This document shows positions 11,219-23,996 of a DNA stretch of 64,000 nt, piece by piece (position 1 is the first letter of the stretch; every line of letters begins with the position of its first letter). Origin of the DNA: Thuidium tamariscinum (Eukaryota > Streptophyta > Bryopsida > Hypnales > Thuidiaceae). Position numbers and translations under genes: made by a program. A model generated the notes under the pieces. It was not told where the DNA came from. It saw only the letters and a list, made by a program, of their open reading frames with translations, and ran no database searches. Where the stretch lies: assembly GCA_947034885.2 (NCBI GenBank), contig OX344758.2, positions 2,172,501 through 2,236,500 on the forward strand, read 5' to 3'.

Positions 11219-12360
11219 TTTTACACACAAAGTAAAGAATAGGTCCCCACTGCCACGAAAAAACCCCATAACCTCGCCATTAAATTTTTTTTAAAAACAA
11301 ACAAATGGACGATTTCCATTGAACCTCGCCATTTAGTTTCAGGTACGTCACTCCTGAGCAGAGAGTCAGCATGTTGAAAGACTTTGTGTTTGTCTCCTTC
11401 CGAAAAAAACAAATGCTTGCAATTAAATGATGTCAATGATTTTCTTGACTAATCAAAGCATCAGCCACAATCATTCTCTGATTTCTCTTTCTCTCTCTCT
11501 CTCTCTCAAGCAGTATGCTGTTGTCCATTTGTGCTCTCCAATCTTTTTCTTTTCTTTTCTTTTTGAAACAAATGAAACTGCACTCTCCAATCTTCAATCT
11601 CCGAAATTGTCTCCAACTTACAACAGGACTTACATATGAGCCAGCAGCTCTTTATTAATCATCTTTTCTACAATGATATTGGACAGGGTTTTTAATGGGG
11701 CCTCAGTCAGTTTTGTTGACCTGCAAGTTAATCATTTGGTGGGTTTGAAAACTTTCACTTTGATTTGCGTCTCCGGCATATACGTCACCGAGAAAAAACC
11801 CGGCTGTTGAGTGAGTGAGTAAAGTTTCTTTGTTGTCACTTTGCATTCGACCCAAAAATTTGTAGTCGCTGTGATGAGTGTGCACTCAGTTCCCACTGAC
11901 TGGCCACTTAACTTCACAACAATGGCTTTGGGGGGGAAATTTTCTTCCAAATGCACTCACCACGGTTTACAATTTGTCATTTGAAATTTCTCCAATAGGG
12001 TGTGTACACCACTTTATTCATTATTACGATATGTAGCAGATGTGTGCAATTAGAACCATTGATAGTTGTTCAAGAGAGTGTAAACTATGTGAGTTGCAAA
12101 GCGAATGATTCTCCATCATTGCCATCCTCATTTTTTTAAATTTTAAACAAATGGAATTTCATTGCAAAACACTGAGTACAAAGTAGCCAAGGCTGGACAA
12201 AAGGAGGAGGAGAGAGAGGAGAGAAACTACATAAAGAGACAAGGATCAGGTCCGTGTCTAGTCCAAACTATACTATCACCCACTCTAGTAGCAAGCACTG
12301 GGGAATGAACCCATACTATATTGCCATCTTCATTTAGAGAGGCATGAACTAAGGTGAACA
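11219..12360. other. stretch without recognised gene; short (CT)n
   Basis: A short CT microsatellite lies at 11485-11507. The remaining frames (for example 11703-11956 minus) have no recognisable domain and no splice context. Confidence 0.45.
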
Positions 12361-12765
12361 TAAGGTAGAACCACCTATAACCAATCGGCCCCCCATAGCC
12401 AACTTGTTTGATGGACATATTTCCAACCCAAGCTAGGATGTTTTTTTTTCTTGTTTTTAAAGTTGGAACTAAGAATTCATGGCACATGTTCCAAAGTAGT
12501 GTGCAAGAAAGTAGGAAGGAGTGAGTAAAAAAGTAATTTTTTGTGTGATTGAAATTCGAAGACTCCACAGATTGGCATTGGGTCTAGCACACTTTCTGCC
12601 TTCCAAAATTCATAGTAATTTCAATTCATGTGATAAAATTACCAAAGTTTTGCAATCCCCATCATTTTTATCTTGGCACCTTTGAAAATATTTGTTTAAC
12701 CTTGCACTATTTCAAATCATGTCTACAAATACCTTAAATGATTGGTTACGGGTGGTCCTACCTTG
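12361..12765. mobile_element. TAAGGTAGAA-ended element, 405 bp
   Basis: It starts TAAGGTAGAACCACCTATAA and ends GGTTACGGGTGGTCCTACCTT, giving inverted ends of about 22 bp. It is collinear with 55232-55636 over its whole length, including CCAAGCTAGGATG, TTCCAAAGTAGTG and TTGGCATTGGGTCTAGCACA. No protein. As at 55 kb, a TTAA-family element follows downstream. Confidence 0.8.
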
Positions 12766-12799
12766 CTCGTTATCATCTATTTGATCCCTTAAGCTCCTA

Positions 12800-13432
12800 C
12801 AATGCTTTTCTAAAAGCTTTGGTAGCTAGGTTATTAAGAATTCAATTTTAAATGGACGATGGTGGGCTTCTTATTAAAGATGCTTATCTCTACAAGCTTG
12901 TTGAAAATGTAATTTTATTTCAATTGGAGTGTGATTCAAAAGTTATGAGGCTCAAAAGTTTGGAAAAAACTTGGGTAGAGTTCAAATAGAGAGAGAAAGA
13001 AGTCAAGGAAGTTGTAGAGTTTTTTTCATTAATTTTGATTTTTGAATGCTTATATCTCACAAAGACTCCATACCTACCTACAAACTAAAATTCCTCACAA
13101 CTTTCATCTTCTTAATTTAAATGGAATGATTCAAAGTTTCCCATGTCTTTATAAACCTAAGAAATCAATTTGAAATTTTACTTTTTTTTTAAAAAAAATT
13201 TGAAGAAGCTTTTTCAACTACCTGGATTGCCCGCCAAGCAAAGAAAATCACATATCATGCTATAACTTTTAAACTACAAAGTGAAAAGTTATGAAAATTG
13301 TTGGGCCTTAAAACTACTCCTTGGGCACATCTTGTGTCAAAACTCCAAAGAAAAAAAATAAAAACTTCATTTGTAGTGAACTGCCTGAAATTGCTATGTT
13401 GGCAAAAAAAATGCAGCTCAGGGCTTTAGGGA
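12800..13432. mobile_element. TTAA-family element, left end worn
   Basis: The right end GGGCTTTAGGGA is followed by TTAA (13433-13436). The interior holds AAATGGAATGATTCAAAG, a motif also found in the members at 15383-16575 and 23101-23996, and the sequence about 13130-13432 reappears inverted at 53181-53470. The left terminus cannot be placed. It seems to have inserted into the element that continues at 13437. Confidence 0.6.
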
Positions 13433-13436
13433 TTAA

Positions 13437-14005
13437 ATGAACAAAAGCTCAAAATTTTGATAAGTTTTATCAATTTTTTAAATTAAAACTTATAGACGCA
13501 AATGAGACATGTTTAGAGATGGCATGGAAATAAATAAATAATAATATTACTTATGGATTGAAAGTTTATAATGTTTAATCATGCTAGTGTTAAAACTATA
13601 AAAGTGGTTTGAAGTCTTTAACCTTTTTTGCACATGTCAAAACTATGAAAATTAGTCACAAAAAAAACATAGGTTCAAGGGCATAACATACATAAATCAA
13701 ATTTATGACTTCTCAAAATCTATTATAATTTTTTTAAATGAATTTCTAATGTGACTTTTTCTCTAGGTTCTAGTGTATTTGAGGCTCATTTCTAAGAGCC
13801 CTCAACACTCAAAAATCAAGATTTACAATGGACACCCTTGAATAAAATCTTGAAGAGAAAAATTGTAACTATTCACTTTCAAAATGAGATTCTTGATCCC
13901 TTAACTTCATTAAATATATATTACTGGAGTTAATAACTTGTTAAGCTTTTATTTAACTTCAAAGTATTGTCGACACCAAAATTTGGTACATTGGACATTT
14001 AGAGG
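13437..14005. mobile_element. TTAA-family element (637-bp type), split copy
   Basis: Collinear with 55685-56274: shared landmarks are ACATGTT.GAGAT, a TAGTGTATTTGAGGCTCATTT segment, AAGAGC.CTCAACACT and TTTTATTTAACTT. It ends ATTTAGAGG followed by TTAA (14006-14009). The first 50 bp of the family are missing, because the preceding element occupies the TTAA corresponding to GCTTTAAATTG in the intact copy. Confidence 0.65.
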
Positions 14006-14074
14006 TTAAAGTACAATAATAGGTGTCTGTACGTTTGACTAATGAGTTTCTTTACAATAATTGGCAACATGGCT

Positions 14075-14355
14075 TAAGGTGTGTACATCCAAAAACGTAC
14101 CCTACCTAAAACCAACACCATTACTTTATGAACATCTCCAAAATCAATATGTAAGTTTAAAGAAAAATAAATTTTATAACATCTACCAAAAAAAATTAGT
14201 CCCTTCATAACTTTTGCTTATGGTATCCAAATGTCATGTTCTTTGGTGCATTAGAATTTCTTTTCATTTTCCAACAAGAAAATATGAAATTTGAACAGTC
14301 TACTAATAATAACTAGACAAAGTAACAAAAAGTGGCATTTGGGGTACCCACCTTA
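14075..14355. mobile_element. TAAGGTGG-ended element, 281 bp
   Basis: Ends are TAAGGTGTGTACATCC and GGGGTACCCACCTTA. It shares TAACTTTTGC.TATGGTATCC, ATGTTCTTTGGTG and the overall length with 60329-60606. An uninterrupted non-coding member of the family. Confidence 0.8.
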
Positions 14356-15382
14356 CTTATACATGAAATAGCACTTTGCATACAAATCCTCCATATTGTT
14401 ACTTTCCTTGGTTTAGTTTGATTGTGTATCTTGTAGCCATGGAAAGTCATTTTTAATGAGGAGTGCCTACAATAAGGCTTTGGACTTTGAAACATTGATT
14501 TTTGGGTGGATTTAACTCCATAAGCTCTCTAATCTGAAGTATCTTCTAAATTTTGATCCAAGGAACTTTAGGGGCTCAATACATTTTTTAGTCATTTTCC
14601 TTCAAAGGCAAATAAAATTTGGATTTGCTCCCTCTATTACAAAAAAAAGTGTTTGTATTGCTATTGAAATTGTTTGATACCAATTTCATTGATTGTGATT
14701 GTATTGTGAAAAAGCATTATTTTAGAAGGATCTAAAGTTTATATCATTAGAAATAATGAAGAGCATTGTTTGTATTCATGTAAGCTAAAGAAAATTGGAT
14801 GAAAATAGACTCATTGACCTAGTTAAAGCAAAATATAGAACATGGGGTCCAATTAGAGACATTAATTTTGAGATGAAGAGAGTTAGTTTCCTTTACTATT
14901 GTATTTTGGATTCTTACTAAATTAAGTATGCCTTTTTGCAGTTGGGATTTTGGGATGTCCTAAAAATGTTTAGCTTGCATAATACCATGGTTGTAAGACA
15001 AGGCAACAAGAAAATTAATTTCAAATATAGATACAAAATATTTTCAATAAGTGTTTTTTAATGACCAAAATTTTGTGTTGAAAAGAAATCTTGCCCCAAA
15101 TCCTATTTTTATATACATTGAACTTTATTTTTTGGACAAAATAATTATCTAGTAAAGATGTACCAACCTTGTTCTTCACATACAACACTATTGTTACAAG
15201 AAGTTTCAACAAAAAATAACTAGAAAAACTCTAGCATAGTTTTTTGGAAAATTACAAGATTTGTTTGCATAATAATTGGAATTTGAAACTAAAAAAAATA
15301 ATCCTTAAATTTCTATGTAAGCTTATAAAGTGACCTTGTATGCAAGTTATGTGAGAAGAATTGGTTTGTAAAATACAATCAA
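14356..15382. other. AT-rich stretch without recognised feature
   Basis: Short frames only (for example 15021-15212 minus). No transposon end or repeat array noted. Confidence 0.4.
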
Positions 15383-16575
15383 CCCCTAAAGGCCCAAGGC
15401 CATTTTTTTTTTGTCAAAAACCACTCAAAACTGTCATTTTTGTTACGTTCATCCTAAAAAACAAAAGAAAGTGTTTTTATAGAATCTAACCATGAGATCT
15501 TGTACTTTGTTTGTTTGAGATCATGTTGTAAAAATTTCATGAAGTTTGACCATATAGATTGGAAGATATGAGCATTCAAAGTTGAAAAATATAGTTTTTT
15601 TTAAACATTTGAGTTATTCACAAGGTACACTAAACCGGGGCTTAAACCCATGAGTTTTGTAAAAAAGCCGGTTGAGTTAAAAAAAAAAGTCAAAATAAAA
15701 GTGGATATGAAACTTATTTTCCTATCAAAATGGTGCCTAAAAAAGTTTGGTCCCCACTTTTGAAGTCATGTGACATAAGTATCTTGCAAAAAAGTTTGAC
15801 GCTTCAACTATAGTTGCCTTCTCAACTTCAAAAAAAGTCATGCCCAAAGTGGGGTGACTTTACAAATAACTCAATTCTCCTGCAATTCCAGATGACTTTG
15901 ATTGCCATTTGTTGAATTTTTTTGCACTATAGACTTTGAATTTAAGACTTTATGTCTTTAAGAATTAAATTGAAATTTTAAGAAAAAAATTTCAAAAAAA
16001 GAAAGCTTGATTTTCATTCTTTAAAATATTATTAAGTAGAAGTAGGTCCAAGATTGAAAGAAAAATTAAATTGTTAATAACTCTAAGATGGAATTGAAAC
16101 ACAATAATTCCAATGGTGAGATTGTTCTAGCAAGCAAATTTAACCTTGTCAACAATTATTTTTGAAAAAAATGTGAAATTGCATTCAAAAATGAATCCTA
16201 TACATTATTTTTTCAAGAAGATGCTCAAATTGCTCAAAAAATAAGATTGTTCATAACTTTCATATAACTAATCCAAATGGAATGAATCAAAGCTTCACAT
16301 GTAGACAAAAATATAATCTATAAAAATTTTAATTTTAAAATTTAAGTTTCAAGTTTTTGTGGATTTATTTTTCTACCCACCAAGTTAAAATTTTGGCTTT
16401 TTGTCGTATAACTTTTGTTCTTGGGCACCAATTGAGATAAAAATTATATTCTTACTAAGCTAATCAATTTTCCTATTTTGTGAGAAAGTTTCAAAAAGTT
16501 TCACTAAAAATTGAGGTCATTGGAACTTGCCCGAATTCCAAATTGTCTCCCAAGGGGACGATGGGCTTTTAGGAG
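15383..16575. mobile_element. TTAA-family element carrying a nested element
   Basis: Starts CCCCTAAAGGCCCAAGG after TCAA (a worn TTAA) and ends GGGCTTTTAGGAG before TTAA at 16576-16579. Its right end is homologous to the left end of 7547-8460, so it lies inverted relative to that copy. Subtracting the 266-bp insertion at 15609-15874 leaves about 927 bp, close to the 914 bp of the other. No coding capacity. Confidence 0.8.
15609..15874. mobile_element. TTGAGTTATT-ended element nested in TTAA element
   Basis: Inverted ends TTGAGTTATTCACAAGGTAC and GACTTTACAAATAACTCAA enclose a non-coding 266-bp body. A 261-bp copy lies at 29782-30042 in the opposite orientation, sharing CAAAGTGGGG.GACTTTAC and GGGGACCAAACTTTTTTAGG as read on one strand. 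The homologous place in 7547-8460 lacks it, so it inserted into the TTAA element. The superfamily is undetermined. Confidence 0.85.
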
Positions 16576-16579
16576 TTAA

Positions 16580-18385
16580 GAACCTAATAGTCCTTCAAGA
16601 GATAACAAATTGCAAGTTCAACTTATCTAATATGGAATCAATAAATACATACCTCACATGTGGTGAGGGTTGACAAATAAATAATTTCAAAAGTAGTGCA
16701 AAATTTTTGGAAACTAATTTTTCAATTTTTTTATCAATGGACCAAAAATTATTACATAAAATAAAAAATTTCCTATAGATGGTGGTAGAAAACATGCTTG
16801 AATAGACAAGCTTGAAGATCCAAACTTGGTCTAATGTTGTTGTAACTAGTTAGACCAAGTGCAAGTCCTGAAGTTTGGTCTACTTGGGCATTTTTTCTAC
16901 TCGTATATAGGTCAAATTTTTTTAAAAATTTAATAGAAAAAAATAGTTGAGGGTTGCCAAACTTGTTTTTTAATTTATATAACTATTAAGAAGAGAGACA
17001 CTTAAGTTATTAATATAATAATATACTAGTCCTATAGTATTTTAGAGAACCAATGTGTTGCACCTTCCCTATTTTTTACTACCCCTTGAAAAGATGTCTC
17101 CCCCCTAGAAATCTCCTATTCTTGGGTGAACAACAATCATTAGATCCTAGGGGGAAAAAAAGAAACCCCTTCTCCTGCTAGCGATTTGGTTGGGAATGAA
17201 AAAACAATAGCCATTGATGTGGCTGTTGATTAGATTACAAATACAAATACAAAATATTGTATATGAATATAGATACAAAATACAATATAAAATATGAATT
17301 GTTTGACCATCGATTAAAAAGATGGTTACTCTATTTTTCACTATACATTATTTTGTAGCACCACTACTCACAATACTAAGACTTGACATATATTGCAAAG
17401 TGCATAGAGTGAACAATTCAAAGTATTCACAAAACAATCAATATTGAACTAAAGATATTGTTTGTAAAGTATCTACATTCTTCTTCAAAGTCTATTGAAA
17501 GTGTGTTTTGCACATTAATACCAAATATCAATCATAGTAGTAATATATAGCTTGGCACTTAGAAAGTAATTTTCTTAATGTATTAAAGTGATTCTTTAAA
17601 TTGTTCCCAAAGAGTTTAGAAGAGTTTACTTGGCTTTGGAAACCAAAATAAGAAAGAAATTAAGAAGGTGACAATTTACAACCCTCCCTAGCTTCAAATT
17701 TGAAGAATATTCTACTTGCTCTCCAAACTATATATTGTTTACAAAGCAAATATTTTACATGTATATATAATTTCCAAATTTTATGAATTTGGTACTTAAG
17801 AATCATGTCAAAAGAATTGGCCTTTAGAGAGGGGATCATTTCATAGTGACATGCTTGGCTATTTCCATGTCACTATCATCAATGATATAATTATGAAAAC
17901 CACATCATCTAATTTTTGAGCTTGATTCCTAAGCAACCTACTAAAATTTGTTCTAACATAGATTTTAATTGCATAGTAGGTACAAATAGGAGAATAATGC
18001 ATTGTATAGGAAAATTAAAAATGAATAAATGGTCCCTTTCAAGCTTGTTTTGGTTGCTTTCTAGAGACTCAAAGTTTCTATAATAAATTTTTGTCAAATA
18101 AACATATTTTTGAATTCCAATAGATCATTTTAGATACAATGATGAATATTATACTTAGAGAGGTACTTGTTGAAAAGAGTAGAACTCTGTTTTTGAGTAC
18201 ACCCTACATAGTATATTTTAATCCTTTGGTCTAGAACTAATATGTTTTTAGAAGTAGTGTAGGATTTACAAAATTACATAATATCATATTCATGGAATAT
18301 TTTTAAATCATTATATTTATTCTATAATCAATTATTAATTATAGGGAGCATAAAATATCCTTTGGATGTACAAGTATATATATAT
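16580..18385. other. AT-rich stretch without recognised gene
   Basis: About 17215-17300 has short ATACAAA/ATATAGATA repeats like those near 22150 and 24300. No gene signal. Confidence 0.4.
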
Positions 18386-18714
18386 CATAAGAGGATTTCT
18401 AGCTCCTTTATGAGACTGCGAGTTTCCAAACGTTGGGAACGCATTGGGAATGATGGGAACGCAATGCTGATGTGGTCGAGCGACTGCCACGTCAGAAAAT
18501 ACGATTTTTTTATTAATTTTAATTAATTATTAAATATTTTTTTAAATCATTTTTTTGCTCTTTAGTACATTCTGAAGTTTTTTGGAAAAAGAAATTTTTT
18601 TTTTTTTTTCAAAATTCAAAAATTCAGACCAGCAGGGGGCTGGTCTGCAGTAGTGGGAACAATTCCGGGGAACCCCCTGAAACGGTCTCCTGGGGGTCCA
18701 AAAATCCTCTTATG
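18386..18714. mobile_element. CATAAGAGG-ended element, 329 bp
   Basis: Both ends read CATAAGAGGATTT on opposite strands, with GC-rich arms (CAGCAGGGGGCTGG near the right arm) around an AT-rich centre. ATAT lies directly outside both ends, but the left flank is itself a TA run, so the duplication is not diagnostic. It resembles 39794-40072 in architecture and in its CATWAGAGG start. Confidence 0.65.
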
Positions 18715-19559
18715 ATATCTGTTTCTTTGAGATATTATTTAGTGCTACTTGAAAAATTGTTGTCCATTTGAATTGGAAAAACAAGTAAACTATGTCACTT
18801 ATTGGTATGTAACTAGAATACTTAATTTGGATATAATGCAACATCTTTTAGTTAATTCAACAAAATAGACATAGAATTGAGCCTTATAAGATGATCTAGA
18901 ATGAAAGGATGAGATGGAATGGTCATTCTTTCTTATATTGCATTTAAAGACACTTAAGAACTTATTTTTTTGAAGAAAGACATTGTCCATATGATCTTAG
19001 ATTCTTACAATAGGAAATGTATATCCTTGAAGAAGTGCCTTCCAGCTTTAATGTACTTAAATTAGATGAGAAATTGTATAGACTTATTAGTTTTCTTCAA
19101 ATCTATGTTTATCTATACACTTTGTAAATGGATAAACTCTCACAAAATGCCAATGCCAATGAAGTTGCAATTGTATAGGCTATAGAAATGTTGATTAGCC
19201 TTCAACATTGCAAAACAAAAATGTCATTTTGTATTTGGTTGCTATATTGGCACCTATTGTATAAGTGTTCACTTAGTGTCCAAGTCTTGTGATTCACTTT
19301 GATGCCTTGCAACTTTAGCACAACTAGGTTGAATAGTCAACTAGGTTGAATAGTGGTACGCTATCTTTTGAGTGGATAGGGATAATGAGGGACATGTTCC
19401 ACCCACCCAAAAGATAGTGTGCCAAGAAAACATTTTCATTTAAAAATTCCCCCAGCCCCCTTTGGATATTATTAATTAATTTAAATTTTATGTTTAAATT
19501 CAATATATCCCACCTCCTCTTTATAATTTTGACAAGCAGTTGAGAAGACAAACAATATG

Positions 19560-19800
19560 GGACAATATCTCCTCTTGTATTTGTAACCATATTTGGTATT
19601 TGGTATTAATACCATATCTATTCTTGTATTTGTACCCGATCTTGTATTTGTAACTATATTTGGTATTCTATATTAATACAATATCTATTTCCGTAGTTGT
19701 AATTATATTTGGTATTTTGTATTAATATAGTATTTGTTTGCATATTTGTAACCATATTTGGTATTCTACATTCATATTATATTAGTGTCTATATTTTTCC
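19560..19800. repeat. degenerate tandem repeat, ATATTTGGTATT units
   Basis: Four to five imperfect units of roughly 50-70 bp share TATTTGTAAC.ATATTTGGTATT followed by a TATTAATA segment. Related GATA/ATAC-rich stretches occur at about 17235, 22155 and 24300, all near edges of dispersed repeats. Non-coding. Confidence 0.65.
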
Positions 19801-21283
19801 CTAAGATCAACAATTGTGGACGTTGACCACCTACTGCATCAATGGCCTTTAAGTTTTCTCCTTGGAAAGATCAACAGTACGGAAGGGGCTTCCTCCTAAT
19901 CAATAGCTATATTTATTCAAGGACAGGGGATTTTGGGCCAAGACTGCACCCATCTTTTGTAAGGTAGTGAGGTAGTGACTGCCTCTTTTGAGCTCATTGT
20001 CATTGTCATTGTGACAAACTGTGTCACAATGAGCTCAAAAACTAAAAAACTAAAAAAATTTAAAAATTGATGCACCCACCAAATCTGATTTAAACATTAA
20101 ATTAAATTTTTTTTTAACCCCTTCCCCACCCAATCTGATATAAGTATTAAATCTTAAATTTTAAAATTATTTAAACTTGTGAATCCCCCCTCCCCCTCCC
20201 CTCTTATAATTCTCAGAGGGTGGGTTGGGAGACAAAGAATATGGGATAAATGACATTCAGTATTAGTACCCGTATATTACATTCGTAGCCATATTTTGTA
20301 CCATATTCTATACCTATATGTTGTATCGTATCGATATCCGACGGTTGTTGATTTTTCTTAGAGGGGGGGGTGGGATTTTTTAAAATTCAAATTCAATGGC
20401 TGCTGATTTTTCTGATGAGGGAGGGGGTAGGAAAATTAATAAAAAATTGTGACAGCCACTTTTCGTCACATTGTCAACGACTTGGTGAAGACCAAAAACA
20501 ACTCAATATAAAACTAAACTTTGACAATTCAAAATTTAATATTCAAAAGCTATAAAACTCAAAATTTCACTTCTACTAAATGGATCAATATTTTGATGTT
20601 CTATCATTGTTTGAAACAAGTATTTGCCAAGATTCAAAATAACAAAACAATAATAGTATTAATATTTGAATTATTATTTTTAAGTGACCAAATTTATAGA
20701 CAAATATTTTGTACATTAATAAATGTTGTATTGTTAAACTACAAATGTAGCATTTGAAGGTGATGTTGTAAATGGTAAAATCATTTCAAACTATTTTGTA
20801 AGTTGCAAGTCCCAAATTCTTTTATTTTAAAGCAAACTACAAATGCATATTTTCAAATAACACCATGATAGAGTTAACAATTGTCGTAATTTTCATTTTA
20901 TCAATCAAAGTTTTTCCATGTACACATATATATGTGATCCATACAATCAAATTGATTTTTTTTATTGAAAAAAATAATTCTTTAAGTCACAAAGTGCAAT
21001 GGCTTGTTTATTTTTAAGAAATTCTTATAGTTTTTGCAATGCTTAATAAAATTGTGTGACAAAAATCTCAAGATGAGAGAGATATAAATATAGATTGAGC
21101 TACATTAAGAATATCAATCAATAAATAAAGATTCAAAGTTACTATCTATAGTCCAAAAATTAAAAATACATTTTAGCAAATACAAAGATCAATGGAAAAG
21201 GCTATTTTAGGATTTTTGCTTAGATTGGGGTGACTCTCTTTGTTTGGGACAAAAACACAATTACCCCCTTTCATTGTATTTTT
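19801..21283. other. stretch without gene; small hairpin near 20000
   Basis: TTTGAGCTCATTG and CAATGAGCTCAAA at about 19996-20040 form a perfect short hairpin around CATTGTGACAAACTGTGTC. Nothing coding recognised. Confidence 0.45.
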
Positions 21284-21398
21284 TTTCTATACGATTAGAT
21301 CACTTGCTACTCACCAATGATTCAATCTATCATCATTGATTATTTAACATATATTTGAAAAATATTGGTGAGTAGTAATTGATCTAATTGTATAGAAA
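21284..21398. mobile_element. 115-bp foldback element
   Basis: Left arm TTTCTATACGATTAGATCAC and the inverted right arm TTTCTATACAATTAGATCAA match over about 35 bp and enclose a 40-bp loop. Part of the loop (ATCAATGATGATAGATTGAA on the other strand) recurs near 22480. A small MITE-type palindrome of unknown family. Confidence 0.65.
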
Positions 21399-21571
21399 TC
21401 ATCTATGGATTAAATTTTAAAAATATATTTTGAGATTCATCATTAAATTATCCTTTTTAGTTGCATTTTACAATATATCTTGACAATTTTGAAAATTTGA
21501 ACTATCTCCTAGTTTCTAAAGGAAAAACAAAAATAATTATGGATTCAATTTGTTTTCAAATTACTTATTAA

Positions 21572-21800
21572 CCCCTAAAGTCCTAAGGCCATTTTTTTGG
21601 GTCAAAAACCAATTATAATTGTCAACCATTTTTATGCAAATAACAAGAACTTTAAGCATTTGCTTCTTTTGTAAATTCCATCATAGTACCTTACGATAGA
21701 CTAGTATGAGAATGTCTAGAAGAAATTTTTGAAACTTTGATTGTACTAATCACAAGATATTGTATCTATTGCATGATAATTGCATCATGCATCATGCTAG
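21572..21800. mobile_element. TTAA-family element, left fragment
   Basis: TTAA (21568-21571) precedes CCCCTAAAGTCCTAAGGCC, and GTCAAAAACCA follows, as at 15383. Homology fades by about 21800 and no right terminus is found, so this is a truncated copy. Confidence 0.6.
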
Positions 21801-22349
21801 TTATAAGAATGCCAAATTTTCAAATTAGAGGAAGAGTTTTATATATGACACATATCTTGCCTAAAACTTAGGCTAAAATAACTTTAGATCCAAACACCCA
21901 ATCTAAAAAAAATTATATTCTCATGGATATATGTATAGACCTTGAATCAAAATTTCAAGAAGATTTATTTGTACAAGACTATCCTCTCAAAAGATGTAGC
22001 CACCCTATTTTGCATTTGCCAACCCCCCTCTCCCTCTCCAAAAATTTACAAGCCATTGATAGCTTAAAAAAAATGGTGACCTTTGAAATCACTATTGATT
22101 TCTCAAAAAATCACAAGTCCTTGATCTCGTGAGATTTAATTTGAGCCGTCCAAACATAGATACGGATATAGATACAAAATATAGATACAAATATGGAATA
22201 TGGATATAATATCCAAATATTGGATATGGATATGGAAACAATACTAAATATGTATATAGTATTGAATACATATATTGAATAAGGATACGGGTAAAAAAAA
22301 TTTGGGTGGGTAGTGAGGCATCATGCTTCACTACCCACTCAAAAGATAG

Positions 22350-23100
22350 GTTACAAATCTTTGCATAACCTATATAAGTTTTGAATCAATCATCCATTGA
22401 TCAATTTGTCTTTGAGGTCATATAATGAGATTGCAAAAAGTCTCAATATAACGAATATGACCTTATTTTATATGTTAAATAATCAATGATGATAGATTGA
22501 ATCATGCATATGTAAGCATGAATTGCTAGAATGAATGTGTTATAGCCTTGATTTGTCACAATCATAATTTTAATACAAATTTTTAATAAATCATGTTATT
22601 GTATGTGATTAATATTTAACTATTAACATGAATTTTGTATTAGATAGTAATCTCATTTGTATCATCATAGTAACAAAAAAAATCATTTTTAAAGTCAAGG
22701 GGCTATAAAATCAAGTTGATTGACTTCTTCAGTGGAAAAAGGTCATAAACTTTTGCATCAAAACATTCGAGTCTTTATGAACTTATTTGTAGAATTTTTG
22801 GAAATCATGCCTGCCTATAAGACCAACTAGTTATTCAACCTATGATTTTTGGCAGCTGAGGTTGGTAATAAATACTTTTCAAAATAGATGCCAACACTTT
22901 GACAATGTTATTTTTTCAACTTTTTTTGGTATGGGAGAGAAACAAATTATATTATTTTAAAATTTTATTGAGTTGCATTTGCCAAATTTAATTAAGTTTT
23001 TGACAAAAAATGCTGACCTTCAGTACAAGGTAAAATAATAATGATTGTCTTTCACAAAAAGAATTCAAAATTTTACATTTTTGGATTGTTGATTTGTAAT
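22350..23100. other. AT-rich stretch without recognised feature
   Basis: Nothing beyond an inverted echo of the 21284-21398 loop at about 22473-22507. Confidence 0.4.
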
Positions 23101-23996
23101 CCCTAAAATTGTGGGGCTTTTTTCTATCAAAAAACATTCAAAATTCCATTTCTATTGTAGAGAATTAAAAATTAAATTTTTTTTTTGTATATTGAATTAT
23201 AGGATCTTGCACTAGATTTGTGTAAGAATGTATGGAATAAACTTCAAAAACTTTGACCTTGTAGATTGTAAGCTATTTACATTTCAAGTGAAAAATCAAG
23301 TATTTTTGCACCTTGTATGACTAAAATTTTTGACTTTAAATCTTTTTAGTTTTGAATTCTTGATTTTGAATTTCTAAATTTTTAAATAGAATAATTGAGT
23401 TGAAAGTACAAGAAAAATAAATAAATAAACACACTCTTCATTTTCACTCATTGAAAAATTGTTAAATAAAAGTAGGTTCAACATCAAAGAAAAACTAAAG
23501 TGTTAATAGCTCTAAGATGGAATTGAAACACATTTAATCTCAATTGTGAGATTATTCTAGAAAAAGATTTTAACATTATGAATTTGTTTTTTGAAAAATT
23601 GTGAAAATTAAATTCCAAATTAAATCCTACAAGTTATTTTTTTGCAAAGACGTTTTGATCACTAAAAAAAGAATATTGCCCCTAACTCTCATACTACTAA
23701 TCCAAATGGAATGATTCAAAGCTTCCCATATTGATAAAAAGACAATCTGTGCTAGAAAAAAAAATTAAAAAAAATAAAATTTTAGAGATTTTTCTTTGCT
23801 TGCTATACTAAAATTTTAACTTATTATGCAATATATCTTGATCCTAAATATTGATTGAAATAAAAATTAAATTTTCCAAAAGTTATGTATTTTTCTATCT
23901 TGAAGAAAGTTCCAAAAAATCATGATGAATATTCAAATTGCAAGAGCTTGACCAAAGTTCATATTGTCCCTTCAGGAAACAATGGACCTTTAGGAA
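23101..23996. mobile_element. TTAA-family element, about 896 bp
   Basis: Starts CCCTAAAATTGTGGGGC after a degraded target and ends GACCTTTAGGAA before TTAA at 23997-24000. Shared landmarks with 15383-16575 include AAGATGGAATTGAAACACA, AAATGGAATGATTCAAAG and GTCCCTTCAGGAAACAATGG near the right end. It is in the same orientation as 15383-16575, which matches it in size once the nested element there is removed. Confidence 0.7.
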
